Assembly (NCBI GenBank): GCA_020809705.1
Contig: CP085830.1
Location: forward strand, 3,906,001-3,970,000
DNA length: 64,000 nucleotides
From: Calonectria ilicicola
Lineage: Eukaryota; Ascomycota; Sordariomycetes; Hypocreales; Nectriaceae
Reading direction: 5' to 3'
Numbering within the stretch: the first letter of the stretch is position 1; the number at the start of each line of letters is the position of its first letter. Positions 1 through 12,300 of the stretch are shown here, piece after piece. The notes beneath the pieces were generated by a model, which searched no databases, was not told the origin of the DNA, and was given only the letters and a program-made list of their open reading frames with translations. The translations under genes were made by a program, and so were the position numbers.

Positions 1-2427
1 GTTGTACTGCTTGGCCTCGGCCGTGTCGAATCCAGCAAACTTAACACCAGCGCAGTAGACTCCAAGGTCGCCAAGCTCCTTGACAGTCTTGGTGGAGGTC
101 TTGCGGGAGTTCCTCTCGCCGCCGCTCTCGTTGTCGCTGGTGCTGCTGCTCATCATCTCATGAACGCGACCCTCAGCGATGGTGTTGACACGGGTCTTGC
201 TAACCAGTCGTCGAGTGGAAGGGCTAGGGCTGAGCATGGGGCTCTGGGGAAGCGACTGCGAGGGCATCAGCATGGCGCCGTCCGGGATAGGGCGAGTAAG
301 TGGCGAGTTGAGGCTGTTTCCGCGGCGGCGTCCTCTGAAGTCAGTGGCAAGAGGCTCATCCTTGATCTGGGGTTTCTTGACCTTGATGAGGACACGCTCC
401 ATGAGTTCCGAGGGCGAAGGCAGCTTGTCGTGAGACTCCTCCAATGTCTCGGTGACGAGGCGAGAGCCGAATGCCTCCTTCATAATCTCGACCATGATGG
501 CCTGCTGCCCAGGGCTGCAGTGGACCTCGAGCGAGATCCAAAGAGGAAACCTCGACTTGACAAAGGCATACTTGTTGATGGTAGTCATAACTTCACGGAA
601 GCTGATAGAGGTAGTAAGGGTGCGACCGTGGTTCACCTCGGGCTGGCCAGAGCTGCCATCCCAGCAGTCAACCTCGACGCAGCGGCATCCACGGACGAGA
701 GCCGAGATATAACCCTCAACGCTAGACTGGCCGGCAACCTGGCGGCCAAGAAGATAGGTGTTGTGCGAGCTGGAGATGATGTACTCATTCATAGGGCGAT
801 CCAGAATATAATTTTGGGGCTCGGGCATAATGGGAGTGTTGGACTCCGATGTCAGGTACCTAACAAAGGCAGCCTCAGACATGACCTGCATGTCGTGGGC
901 GGCTTCGTAGTTTTCAACAATCTCCGATCGGTATCGGCGGGCATAGTAGGAAAATTGCTTCTCCCACACGGAGGGGTTAGCATCAACATCCTCGCATTGG
1001 ACGTCACGGAGGAAGGACATGAACTCGGACAAGGTGAGGCCAACGTCAGGGTTAGCAGCGATGCTGCGAAGGATGCGTTGCACATCGGTTCTCTGCTTCA
1101 TTCGGCGAACAAAGTCCTTGAACTCGGAAAAGTTAAGCTTCTCACGCCTACGGGCATCGGCACGAACAAAGTTGGTTTCAAGGGTGGACTGTGAGCTGTA
1201 GATGTGGAGGTTCTGGCAGACACGTTTGACGCCAGCAATGTCGAGCTCCTCATGTTCGGCACCGCGGGGTTGGTCACCAAACTCCTTGGCCATTTCCGAC
1301 TGCCAGTACTGAGCAATGGCTCGGTCGTTAAAGGCCATGAGAGACGTCATCAATTCTTGGCGGTACTTGAGCATGGCATCGAGGAAGTCGGTCCAGCACT
1401 TTAGGCTCTCCTGGTCATCGGTGACGATGTGCAGAAACTTAGTCTTTGAGCTGTCTGGGACATTGTAGATAATGGTGAACCAGGTGGCGCCAAACAAGTC
1501 AGACATGCCGAAATCAAGGCAGTACTGCTGGACATCGGAGCCAGTTCGAAGCTCTCTAATCTCATCAACATGAACCGACTTGTGTGGTCGGGTAGAGTCC
1601 CATGAAAGCTTGTTAGATTCAGTCTCGTAGACCAGGTTGACACGCTTGTTGCGGTTCTTCTTGGATACTTTCCAAACTCCACAGCCATTTCGCAGCTGAG
1701 CAGGTAACACCGGACCGGCCATAGCGCCGGCGCTTCCATTAACAGAGCCAGTAGTGCTGTTGTTGCCGGATGAATTTTGAGCAGCCCCGTCGAGGCCCAG
1801 AAGAGAGATGGCGTCATCCTGAAGGGCGTCGGCTTCCTCGTCGGTGTCAGTCAGGACGGTGTACTCTGGAGGGGCCGTGGCATTGCTGTCACTCCGGCGG
1901 CGGAGAATACTGGGGCCGACGCTGCCATCACGGCTGGCAGGTGCGGCTGAGGATTGTCGTCTCCTGCTAGCAAGTCGGTGTGCACGGTTAGAGAAGCGAC
2001 GGATCAGATTGCTCTTGGCAGGAGCCTCCGGGATTGTGCTGGGGTTGCTGGCCAAGCTCTGGCCCAATGAGTTGCTGCTCGTCTTGCGAGACAGGATAGA
2101 CTCGGGAAGCTGGAAGTTGGATGGGCAGGGCTCCTCATCTCTACCACGCATGGGTTCAGGCGAGGGCTGGACTGAGGAATTTGTTGTGAGAACGGCGGTG
2201 TCGGGTGACATGATGGGTGATCCCTGTTGTGAGTTGGAGGCTACTGATGAGGCGCTGATGGCAGATACAGGGACCGCTTGGGTTTGTAATTGTGATAGGG
2301 CCGTGTGAACCTGGCTAGGGTGTGAGGTCGGCGACTGGGCCGGGAGTGAGGACATGTCTGTGTTTAGTCGGGGTGGTGGAGGTAAAAGAATATTGTGTGG
2401 TTCTGAGTCTGAGTTGTAAGAAGACAT
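1..2427 (-). CDS. Phosphoinositide-specific phospholipase C (3' end off the window)
   Basis: Hydrolyses PIP2 to inositol trisphosphate and diacylglycerol at the plasma membrane. One open frame runs from the ATG at 2427 to base 1 (809 codons, no intron seen); an in-frame stop lies just upstream, so this is the first possible ATG. About 230 Ser/Pro-rich residues come first. A PH-like region follows (about 235-345, with GCGVWKVSKKNRNKRVNLVY), then a degenerate EF-hand region (about 430-480), then the catalytic X domain (about 540-690). Visible catalytic residues are His555 in SSHNTYLLG, the Glu/Asp pair in VEVDCWDG, and His600 in EVNHGRTL. A Ser-rich linker leads into the start of the Y domain (GVYCAGVKF) at the window edge; the rest of Y and a C2 domain should lie beyond. 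This is the delta-like architecture of fungal PLC1. The family is certain; which paralogue is not. Confidence 0.95.
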   Translation of the reverse strand, partial: MSSYNSDSEPHNILLPPPPRLNTDMSSLPAQSPTSHPSQVHTALSQLQTQAVPVSAISASSVASNSQQGSPIMSPDTAVLTTNSSVQPSPEPMRGRDEEPCPSNFQLPESILSRKTSSNSLGQSLASNPSTIPEAPAKSNLIRRFSNRAHRLASRRRQSSAAPASRDGSVGPSILRRRSDSNATAPPEYTVLTDTDEEADALQDDAISLLGLDGAAQNSSGNNSTTGSVNGSAGAMAGPVLPAQLRNGCGVWKVSKKNRNKRVNLVYETESNKLSWDSTRPHKSVHVDEIRELRTGSDVQQYCLDFGMSDLFGATWFTIIYNVPDSSKTKFLHIVTDDQESLKCWTDFLDAMLKYRQELMTSLMAFNDRAIAQYWQSEMAKEFGDQPRGAEHEELDIAGVKRVCQNLHIYSSQSTLETNFVRADARRREKLNFSEFKDFVRRMKQRTDVQRILRSIAANPDVGLTLSEFMSFLRDVQCEDVDANPSVWEKQFSYYARRYRSEIVENYEAAHDMQVMSEAAFVRYLTSESNTPIMPEPQNYILDRPMNEYIISSSHNTYLLGRQVAGQSSVEGYISALVRGCRCVEVDCWDGSSGQPEVNHGRTLTTSISFREVMTTINKYAFVKSRFPLWISLEVHCSPGQQAIMVEIMKEAFGSRLVTETLEESHDKLPSPSELMERVLIKVKKPQIKDEPLATDFRGRRRGNSLNSPLTRPIPDGAMLMPSQSLPQSPMLSPSPSTRRLVSKTRVNTIAEGRVHEMMSSSTSDNESGGERNSRKTSTKTVKELGDLGVYCAGVKFAGFDTAEAKQYN

Positions 2428-2490
2428 GGCTGTGCTTGTGTGGTGGTGAGCGCACTATGGGAGTGAACTTGGGCGCATCAGAAGGCTGCG

Positions 2491-2505
2491 TCGACATATA
2501 TAAGA
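2491..2505 (-). promoter_or_regulatory. Possible TATA element of the phospholipase C gene
   Basis: Read on the minus strand, the sequence contains TTATATATG about 70 bases before the start codon at 2427. The spacing allows a short leader. However, fungal leaders are often longer and no transcript evidence is available, so this is only a candidate. Confidence 0.25.
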
Positions 2506-3007
2506 ATTAGGCAGTATTAGGAGCCATGGTGGGACGGCCAAGGGGGTAATGATTGCGGGGAAAGATGCAGTTGCAGAGGCCGATCTCTTGCTGGAGCAAC
2601 CGTCCTTTGACCTGGGGTACAGACAGCGCCAAGCGGGATGCCGCGGGATCAGAAGAAGACGAGGGCGTGGGCGTAGGCGTACGGACGAAGGTATCAACGT
2701 AGATGCAGGCACGAGTGCAGCACGAGGTCGCCGTCTAGTGGGCCGCAGCAAGACAGGCCCAGCCGCAGAGTGTGAGCTGCGGAGGTGCAGTCGAGGCCGA
2801 TCTGATGCGCGGAGGCTGCCAGGTTCGTGGCAGCGTGGTGAGCTGGCAGAGGGTGGGATATGCAGGTGGCTGATTTTGGGCCGCCTTAGGATGTTGGTTG
2901 GAGTAGGGCAATTTTTGGTCCGTGGGGAGGCGGGTGACTGCAGGACGGCACAGCGCAGCTATGTGCAGTGCAGTCGAGGAGCAGCGCAGAGCGCGGAGAC
3001 GAGGCCG

Positions 3008-3028
3008 AAAAAAAAAAAAAAAAAAAAA
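3008..3028. repeat. A21 homopolymer
   Basis: Longest homopolymer in the window, preceded by GAGGCCG and followed by GAAAAAG. Confidence 0.9.
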
Positions 3029-4027
3029 GAAAAAGTGAAGATAGTCAGAGGCGCCCGTCAAGGGTCACGACTCGCGGGATAGGTTGGCGTCGCCCAGCAA
3101 ACGCACAAGTGACAATTGGTTCAACGGCGAAAGGCGGGTCCTCGTGTAGCCGTTTTCCAGTAAGAGCGTCCTCCGATAGGTCCCAATGCCGAATGCGTGG
3201 CTCACGATGCTCGTCAAGTCGTCGGCCTTGGTGTCGTTCAGGTGGTGGAGATGCCGGAGAAGAGGAACCGATGCGCAGTCGGTTGGAGCTGGCAGCTAAC
3301 GCAGAGCCGCAGATGTAGTCGCAGATGCAAATATGCCTGGAATAACCGGGAGAGTCACTGGCAGGAATTGCAGTGCACAAGCAGGCGAGAGTTGAAGTTG
3401 CAAGGGCGCGCTTCGCTGAGTCACCCTATGCGGATACTGGCAGAAAAAGGTGGAAGTCGCAGATTGCGGGATGCTCGCAGGTTCCTAGGAATCGCAAAAT
3501 TTCGGACGAATGCTTCTCGTTTCATACGGTTTGCTGCTTCTGGTGAGCGACGCGTGTCGAGAATTGGCAAAAGGCGGCCGAGTGTTGAGTGTTGAGGAGC
3601 GAGACCAAGAGAGATCAAGAATGTCGAGTTGAGGTTGTAGGTTGGCACAAAAGGCAGAGAGAATTGGTGGAGTAGGAGCGGGTGGGTAGTAGAAATTGGG
3701 GGGAGTCGGAGTAGTAATAAGTAGTGGCAACACTACAGCTGTAGGTTGGGGGGCCGAGTGGGAAATTTGGAAGGATAGGCAAGGTCAAACGGGCAGGCAA
3801 AAATAAAAGGTAATTCCCTAGGAGGGATAGGAGGGAGACTGGACCGTATGGCGTCTTTTGAAATAAGTGCAGAAGACGAGAGGCGAAAGGCGGGAGCTGT
3901 GCGTGGGAACGGGAGCGTCTTGTATCTGAGAGCTGGGGGCCCGGGAAATTATGTGCGGGATGGACGCCAGCCAAGGCCTTCTTTATTTGGAGCGCTCGAC
4001 GACGTGCTGTGCTGGGTTGGGTTGGAG

Positions 4028-4350
4028 AGTGCCTGTGCCTGTGTCTGTGTGCGTGCCTGTCCGTGCTGTACTGTACCTGTGCCTGTTCCTGTCTTGTCAG
4101 TGTCAAGTCGTCAGACGGGTCCGACAGGAGTACTAGGTACTGGGGAGGCAAAGAATGGATTGATTGACTGACTGGGAACTGAGCCTGGCACTGACTGGCA
4201 CTGGGGACGTGGACTGGGACCAGGGTTACGTACAGTTGGAGTGACCGGGGGGAAGAGGACACTGGGGACTGGGACTGGGGCGACGAAGGGGGGGGGGGGC
4301 GTGGGTGTTCTGGTAGTGCAGTGCAGCGCAGTGCAGTGCAGTGTAGTGTC
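4028..4350. repeat. Cluster of short imperfect tandem repeats
   Basis: Between about 4028 and 4096 the units GCCTGT and CTGTGC recur. From about 4160 to 4275 the unit ACTGGG or ACTGGCA recurs. From about 4314 to 4349 the unit GCAGT is repeated in tandem. Together they form a slippage-prone block ending just after the G12 tract. Confidence 0.7.
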
Positions 4351-4900
4351 CTTTTGTGTGAGAGAAACAGTGGGAGGAACAAGTGGGAGGGGCGGGGGGG
4401 AAGGGAAGGAAGGGTGAGAGACTCGCAGACCGAAGGGAGGGACAGAGACAGAGGAACAGAGGGACAGATGGTGGCGCCCCCAGGGTATGCCGAGCCAAGT
4501 GGCACGCTCCAAGATGCCCAGATGCGCTCTGCGACAAACCCTGTTCAAGGGGTGATAGGGGGGCGTGCAGCGCACACAGGGGGTGTGGGCTTGAGAATAG
4601 GGCGAACGAGCGAGCCAAGACAAGGACTCGACAGGGCCAGGGCGGTGCAGGTGATACAGTCCAGTGCAGCACAGCAGTCCCGGTGCCAGACCAGCGCACT
4701 GCGCAGCAACGCAACCAGAACAACGCAACATCGATTGATGTGATGGATGAAAGAGGGCTGTCAGTTGATGCCGTTGTCAACGACGTTACCAATTTCGTAG
4801 CCGAGCCACGGCCACGTATCAAAATCAAATCCATGACACATACACAGGACATGAGCCATGATCAAAAATGATAAAAAGGAAGGAAAAAGAAAAGCCAAAA

Positions 4901-7900
4901 GTGCCATCCGGCGAGCCAAACCAGTGCCGGCCACAAGTAAACGCAACATCGGGCAACGGGGCGCATCCCACAACCCAACCTGATAGAGCACACAAGGTAC
5001 ATACATGAACCTAGCGGTGAAAGCCAAACCAAAACAGCCGTCCCCACTGCCGCTGCTCACTGACCGAACCCAAGCACCAAGCACGAAAGCCCAAGCCAAG
5101 GGCGACGTCCGTCAAGTGCTGAGGAATGGCATGGTGACATGGGGCCAAGCAGACGACGGATGATGATGAGCATGACTGACTTGCGATGAGCAATTAAGCA
5201 TGGGTCCGGGGGTGAAATGCGGTGTTGGTAGTAGCACCTCTCTATATGTGGCCCAATAAACACTAGCGGAGCGCATCCGTCGGTGTGTAAGAAACCTACG
5301 GAGATGGACGACAAAGGAAACCGTGTGGTGTGTGTGGTTTTACTACTGTGCATTTACTCTCTGCGCGAGAAGTGTGTGTCATGGATCAGACGGAACGTGG
5401 TCGTTGAGTGAGGATGGACTGGACTGGGTTGGGGGGCTTGCACTGGGCTCTGCAACCGACTTGGCCGTTTTTGGTGGTTCGTTTTTGTTTTTTCTACAAC
5501 ACTTTTTTTTTTTTTTTTTGGTTTCTGTATCTCTGAATAATTTTTACCCCCTTCAAATGAGGGGAAATCCCGGAAGCCCTGAGACCCCTCAAACCTACAG
5601 GGCCCCAGCCATTTTTTGGGTATCGAATTGAGGCTTGGGCAGGCTCACATCCTAGGGTTTCCAGTACTCCGGAGGTTTGACAAAGTAGGTCATGGCGAGG
5701 GCGACCCGCCAATCCGTCAAACTGCCCGGCGAATGATTGGGACAGTTGACAATGGATGACGGGTCCATTCAATTTTTTTTTTCTTTGGTTAAACCCCAAC
5801 CAGTCTCTGCCGTGCCCCCCTGTTGCCCCTCGGGTTTTTTTTTTTCTTCGACCGGGCTCCGTATGCTATTCGGGGTGCGGCAGTGTGAGTCTAAGGCGTG
5901 GGCTGGCAAGCCCAAAAGGTGGGACGGACCACCAAAAAGGTTGCTCTAGTACCATCTGGCAGTGGGATGGCGCTTCAGGCCCTCTGGATTCTTTCTCTGC
6001 TCGCCGCCGCCCACTAGCATCAGCACCAGCACCAGCACCAATGCCCGAACCCGAGCCCGAACCCCGGGAGGTGGGGAGTGCGCCATTCATGCTTTTCTTC
6101 CATTTGCTCCAAGTGGGTTGGAAAGGGAGAGAAGAGTCCAGAGAACTTGGTGTGTGGGTGCGATAAATGAGGGTGATGTGCGAGGAGACGAGGAGACGAG
6201 GAGACGCGGCGAGAGACAAGAGAGCGTATGGAGAAACGGCAAGCTCCTTTTTCCCTTTCCTCCTTTCTCATCTCTCTACGTTCCTCGAGACTGGGTGCAC
6301 AACGCGGGGCTTGAGATGAGATGAGGCACGAGACATGATGATCTGTCTATCCTTACAGCGCCAGGCGTGCGATAGGCATGCTGTCCCTGACCGATCCGCA
6401 TCGCTCGTAAACCTTTTAGTCAAGCGGGAGGGGTTGAGGAGGAGGCAATGGAGCACGGTGTCTAGGCCGGTGTGGTGCTGCTTGATGATGAGCAACCGAC
6501 GAATAATGACGATGGACAATGGAACAATCGGAAACCAAGCGTCTCACCCGGTGAAGAAAGTTGGCCACCTCGGCAGATGGATTGCTATCGGCTTTGTCAT
6601 GCCATGGCCCTTTAAGCATGGACTGCATGGTCAAAGCTAATCAACCATGGAGGTAGTGTGTCTATGCTACCTTACTTACCTATGCTGGCCAGGAAGAGAG
6701 GGGGGGGTTGGGCACTAGCAAGCATCCAAGGTTTCTGGGTTAGGTCTGTCGCTTTTTTTTTCTCCTCTTGCCTTTTTTTATCCTTATTAATTGAGTCGTC
6801 GTTTATCGCTTCAAGGGAAATAAGGGTCTAGAAAAAATTTTTAATGATGCACTCAATGGCGTAAATGAAGCCCGCGTGATCATGAAGCAAAGGAGCTTTC
6901 CAAGCTACAAAAAGCTCCTAGCTTAGTTGAGGCAAGGCAGGGGGGAAGAGGCGCCGGACCAAGAAGAGTACGGCACGGTGCAAGATTGCATCTCGCACCC
7001 AAAAATGGACCAAGCAAACATGGCATAAGGCGCCGAGGCTAGTCCCCGTCTCCAAGGAACGAAGGGGACGAAAAAAGGGCAAATATGCGGAGTACGAGAT
7101 GCCAGATACAGGAACTCTGGTTCCTCGTATGGAGTGTACGCTCAATGGGGCATAGACGACGATCAATACGGTGCTCGTACTCCGTCCGACGCGGCGAAAC
7201 CGATTGACAGAAACGGGCGCCGTCGGTGAGCAGACCGCACCCAGCCAAGACAACTAGGCCCGTAGCACCAGCGGACATCAAGGATGGCCGAAAGCGACAA
7301 GCGAGACCAGGGACGTCCAGCCCCGGATAGTCTCAGAAAAAAGAACAATTCCATGACTGGGGGGAGCGGCCAGTTGAAGACGGCCGCTGCTAAAGCTCCA
7401 GCACCTCAAGGCTAAGAGACCAGAGGGCTGGGTGAAAGGTACTGTACCCGCGCAACCATACCCGCCGCGACCGGTACCTCGCCATGTGCCCGGCGTACCC
7501 CGCGACAGGGATAGAGCGACAAGGGCCACCCAATCTTTGCCACCCCCCAATTATCGGCTCGACAGGGGGAAGGGATGACGAGCATCTCAGCCTGGGTACC
7601 TCTGCCACCACACAAACTGTCAGACAGGCCAAGTACCACAAGTAATGAGATCTCCTTAGGCTTGGCCGCGGGCCTTTTTTTCCTGTTACCTTTCAGGGGC
7701 CCTGGGCCTCTTTTTTTTTTCTTCCCCGGGGAAGTGAGCCTCGTGGCGCCAATCCCAGCGGCCGTCCGAGAATCCGTATTTAGCGAAGCCCGCCGCCAGG
7801 GTCCCTGAAGCGCGAGAAACCAGAGCCTCGGCGCCGCAAGCCTACCAAGTATTTGAGCCCAGGACCCTATCCGCATTGCATGGAGTCTGATATCAACCTC

Positions 7901-9300
7901 GTAAAAGAGGACATCAAGATTCCCCGTGGACCAGATGTGGGAATGCGCAGGGAGAGACGGATACAGATGGTCATGCGTCCCAGTTCCCCATCCCAGTTCC
8001 CGTTCCTGCCCTATTGAGAGAGTGGGTCTCTATTTACGGGTTGTCCAACGTTCTTGCTCGCCGTCTGTCATACTGCCTTGGACGCCGCCTTGTGGTCCCT
8101 GTGGCCCTTGCTCAGCCAACCCAGCTGGTGGGAACAAAGGAGCAATCAACCGAAACCGACGGACAAGAGGCAGGAGGGGAAGGGGAGAAAGGGAGAAGGG
8201 GAAGGGGAAGGGGAACACGACGGAACATCCCCAGCCTACCACTATCCCCATCCTCTCTATCCTTATTGCCTATCGCGTATTTCGTAATCCCTATTCTCTA
8301 ATCCCTAATTCCTGTTCCCCAAACCCCCATCCCTCATCCCCCATCCCACGTCCCACGCCTCGCAAGCCTGCCTTAGCTTAGATGCTGGTCCAAGGCCCAA
8401 CTTTGCCCTCGTGTTTCAGAATCCGATCTTCGCATCCCAGCAAAGCCCCCTCCCAGCGTCTCCATCGGCCGGAAAGTGTGACCGTCTTGGTGCCTCCCTA
8501 TGTTCATCCCAGCGACACCAATATTGCGACCAACAGCTGTCTCTATTTTGATCTTCGTGCTACTCTTTCGCGCCCACCCTAGATCAACACCTGCCAACGG
8601 CGCCTCCGCGACGCTTGATCAAACTAACATTAGCGACTAGCGTGTGCCTAATTTGGCCTTTCAAAGCATCATTCAACGAGTCGCATCGTAACCTCAAGGC
8701 GGTGTTTAAGCCGAACCCCAGTAGCAATGCTCATCCAGCGAGAACACGGCCAACTCAAAACTCGAGGGCAAGGCAAGCGAGAATGTCGGACCGGCATGTT
8801 CCAGCATACTCGCCCATGCTCCAACCACTCGCGCATCCAAAGACGAGATGCACGTTGCACTTTGGCGTGTCCGGGTGATATCCGCTGTGCCCACTACCGG
8901 GGAGCTTGAGAGCTCTCGTTCCCCGGGTCCGGTCAGACACATGACTCCGTCAAAGGAAATCCTTGCGCCCAGCCCTAGCAAGCCCAGTGGCTGTCAACGT
9001 GCAGCAAGCTAGCTCTTCCCTGTTGGCGGCTGACAAGAGATTCCGTGTAAAGAGTCGGCCCCCCGCCGTCTCATTTCAACGCCCGCCAGAATACGACACA
9101 GAGGCACCAGCTGCTTGGTCAGGAGGGGCCAGGGTTCTGTTGGATAAGGCGCCTTGTTCGATGCACCACGGTAAATTTAGACATGATTCACATCGTCATC
9201 CTCGCCCAGGGCTGCAGCCCAGCTGAGGCCCATCAGCGAGGCAGAGGGGTACCTGGTAGCAAACCGAGTGACGTGGCAGCGCTCGCCCGTGTATGTATGT
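4901..9300. other. Gene-free region with several T tracts
   Basis: I see no supported gene. T runs of ten or more occur at 5503-5519 (T17), about 5773-5782, about 5835-5845 and 7711-7720. Short GA-rich and CT-rich segments (for example 6180-6215 and 8165-8225) leave stop-poor frames that are not convincing proteins. I found no tRNA-like A and B boxes. Confidence 0.55.
5503..5519. repeat. T17 homopolymer
   Basis: Pure T run followed by GG, one of about eleven runs of ten or more A or T between 3000 and 22100. Confidence 0.9.
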
Positions 9301-12300
9301 ATGCTTGACCGTTACAGATATGGCGGCACGTCGCGATACCTTCACACATGACATCGCACAGCCCTACGCGCCCAGAGACGGAGGTGAGACCATGGCCGCA
9401 CATGGTTGACCGCCGCCTCTCGTCCGCATCGTCTCAGCCAGTCCAGACTCTGCTTTCCCCAGCACACCTAACATTGGTCTTGGCAGCAACCAATGCCGAG
9501 ACGCACCAGGCACAAGCGGTGTTGGTGGCAGACCACGGTCAAGGCCAGAGTGCATGTGGGGAAGAGGCCAACCGCGTTCGTCTGTGGCCTAGGCGACTGG
9601 ATAGAGAACAGCGTCATGGGAAAGGAAGTAAAATAAAAAAAAAGTTTGTCGCGCCAACAGCCCCCCCCAAAAGGTCCCAGGCCCCAGGTTCCAAATACCC
9701 ACGCCATATTGCGACATACGTTCACATTGACCAACAAGGCAGGCCTTGATTCGAGGATACGAAGAATGATGGTTGGGTCCAGTGAATCTTGAAACAAACG
9801 CCTGGGACATTCAAACAGCGGAATGAGATCATACACCGTCGATCTTCTGCGCCGACTCCCGTCATTTCCTTGCATGGTCTTGAACCAAACACAGTTGGGA
9901 GAGCCCAGTACGTACTGCGCATATCAGCATGGGGGGTGTGGCCAGAGCATGCCTGGAGAGGCATCCACTGTGGATCCCCAGCTCTCTCGGCCGTACAGTC
10001 TGGAAAATCCGTCATCCTCTGTGGTCTTACTCCCGGGCCGCCGATGTCATGAACCTTGGGTGCAGCACATCCTCTGCAGCCTTGTTACTGCCCCGCCATT
10101 ATCCAGTACTTCTAATGATAATTACCGCTGCCTACGATCCACGTCTACTGAGCTGACGGGATGGGCTGCCTCGCCTCGCCGAGAAAGCGGAGGGTAACAA
10201 CGAGTCGAGACCTAATAGCCGACATGGTCACAAATCGGATCCAACGTTGGATTCTAGGTGGGCTCGGGACGGAAGGGAAGGGCCCCTCCCAGCCCCAGTG
10301 AACCCTGCGTTGACACGCTCCCACCATATTTTGTGGCGTTGGGGTCAGCACCCCATTGCAGCCTCAGCACTGAAGACAGGCAGGTGAGACACACGGAAGG
10401 GAAAAAAAAAAAAAAATTCAAGGGCCTCTTCCCGCCCTATCGCGAGACCAGCTGCTTGTCTCGCCTATGTCTAGACCCAGTTACGTAGTGTTGTCGGATA
10501 AGACAAAACAAGAGTAGACAGATACACCGACATTTTGACAATCATAATATTTGATCATGTGTGGTCTGGGCCGATTCCATTGCGGAGCAGCTTGGCGCAC
10601 ATATCTTGACCGCGCACACACACAACATTACTGAACAATACTGAGATGTGTGAAATGCCAGTCATGGCTGCATCATCAGATCACATGCAGTATTTTTGAT
10701 GCGCTGGAAATATCCTTTTCGGGGTGGGCAAAGCAGCGCATTTGTAAGACAACTGGAGCGATCGGAGTGCAGTCTGGGACACCAACGATGAGCCAGACGG
10801 CACGAGGGCCCAGCACCCAGTGAAAACAAAACACAAAAGCAATGTCATTGTCGAAATGCACCGACGACCTGGGCCAGACCTAGCCGCCAGGGGCAATCTG
10901 ATTTGCCAGGTTGTGGAGGAGGTGTGTGACATGGGTGAAGCAATGACGTTCCCGTCCTGTATCTACCCAATCGGCTGAGACATTGAAGTGGTACCAATGG
11001 CCGGTCCCTAGGGTGATCTCAAGGGGTCCCCGCCATGAGACATGGGTCTGGGGCCGTCTAACTGGCGTCTTTAGGAGAGGGACGAGTAAACTGACGTCGT
11101 CCATTGGTACTGTACTTGTGAGGACACAATCATATCGATGTTCCGCGGGTGCGAAGTTCGGATGACAAGCCACCCACCCCCTTTACCCCTCGGCTTCGCA
11201 ACTGCATCCACCCAACAGCGTCAACTGGAATCCCTCTTGCTGAACCGCCGTTCAAATTTTGGGAATGGCGAGGCGGCCCCTGGCAGATCTCCCGTCGTGG
11301 CACCACGGGTTCACAAGACGGGTGCATTTCGGAATGGGGACTATGAAGGCTGGTGCGGTCTAGGCGGACGTATTACCTAGGCCAAGAACAAGGTGACGCG
11401 ATTATCCCCCACTCCAATATAAGGTGACGTAGGGCATCTTGAGCACTCAGGGAGGGCGGGAGACTCGGAGGATGAGAGGCACCCAAAGAAAATGCTTGAC
11501 GGCAGTAATATTGTGATGCACGATATTAGCAAAATGTGTCACGCGGCGAAATGGACAAATTGGAATGGCATATCACTCAAAAACGCTCAGGGCTTTTTGC
11601 CGGCGCCGACACCCTTTTCGATCGTGGTGAACTGAGCTGAGTGGTTGAAATTTGGTCGATGGGGCGTTGCTCGTCTGCACATCAAACGCAACAACGCAAC
11701 GCACCGTACCGCATGGCATCGCGCGTCGCGTCGCACTCACATCATCACACACCACGGTTCTTCGATTGGATTTCCGTCATTGTCTCGTGCTCCTGCGGGG
11801 GCTGCAGTCGGCATTCCTCGTAGCGCAGGCCTAAGCACATACAGGAATCGCTCCCTTGGCTCACTCCCAATTGGCGACAAGTCGGCAATTGCCCAAAGCG
11901 TTACTTAGAGGCTTGGCCCCCTATCTCTCCACCCTGTACGTACGACGACTATGTATGCAAGTCGGCCTCTTGACAATAAGCCCAAAGCGCCCAAGAACTA
12001 ACGGGTGCTCCCCGCTCTATCTTATCTTACCTTCGTCATCAATGCGGGTTCTTTTACACGAAATTTACTCCCCTGCAATGCTGCTGCTGGTACCAATTGC
12101 CACACCTGAGAAGCACCCTGTGATCCACCATCAGGGCCGTGGCGCCCAATCTACTCACGTTTTCAACTCTCAAAGAGAAAAGGGAAAAAAGGAAGAAGAA
12201 AAAAGGCCCGCCATTACAATGACAAAAGAATATGTCCTCCAATACCTCCATCTCCTTCCCCCTCGGGGCTAGCTGGGATGCATGCCTGCCAAGAGCTGCT

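Larger units (their letters stand above)
2428..4900. other. Gene-free upstream region of phospholipase C with simple repeats
   Basis: No coding frame here shows domain, codon or splice evidence. The stretch holds an A21 tract (3008-3028), a G12 tract (4288-4299) and a cluster of short imperfect CTGTGCC, ACTGGG and CAGTG repeats (about 4028-4350). Frames of up to about 300 codons on the minus strand (for example 3615-4505) consist of Ser/Pro/Leu-rich low-complexity residues and arise because purine-rich plus-strand sequence lacks stops on the other strand. It may be promoter and leader of the phospholipase gene. Confidence 0.6.

Noticed and set aside
160..1194. 344-codon plus-strand frame
   Set aside because: It is the antisense of the phospholipase C X-domain region; the minus strand encodes clear catalytic motifs and the plus frame has none.
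3615..4505. 296-codon minus-strand frame
   Set aside because: Ser/Pro/Leu low complexity caused by purine-rich DNA and repeats; no domain, no splice support.
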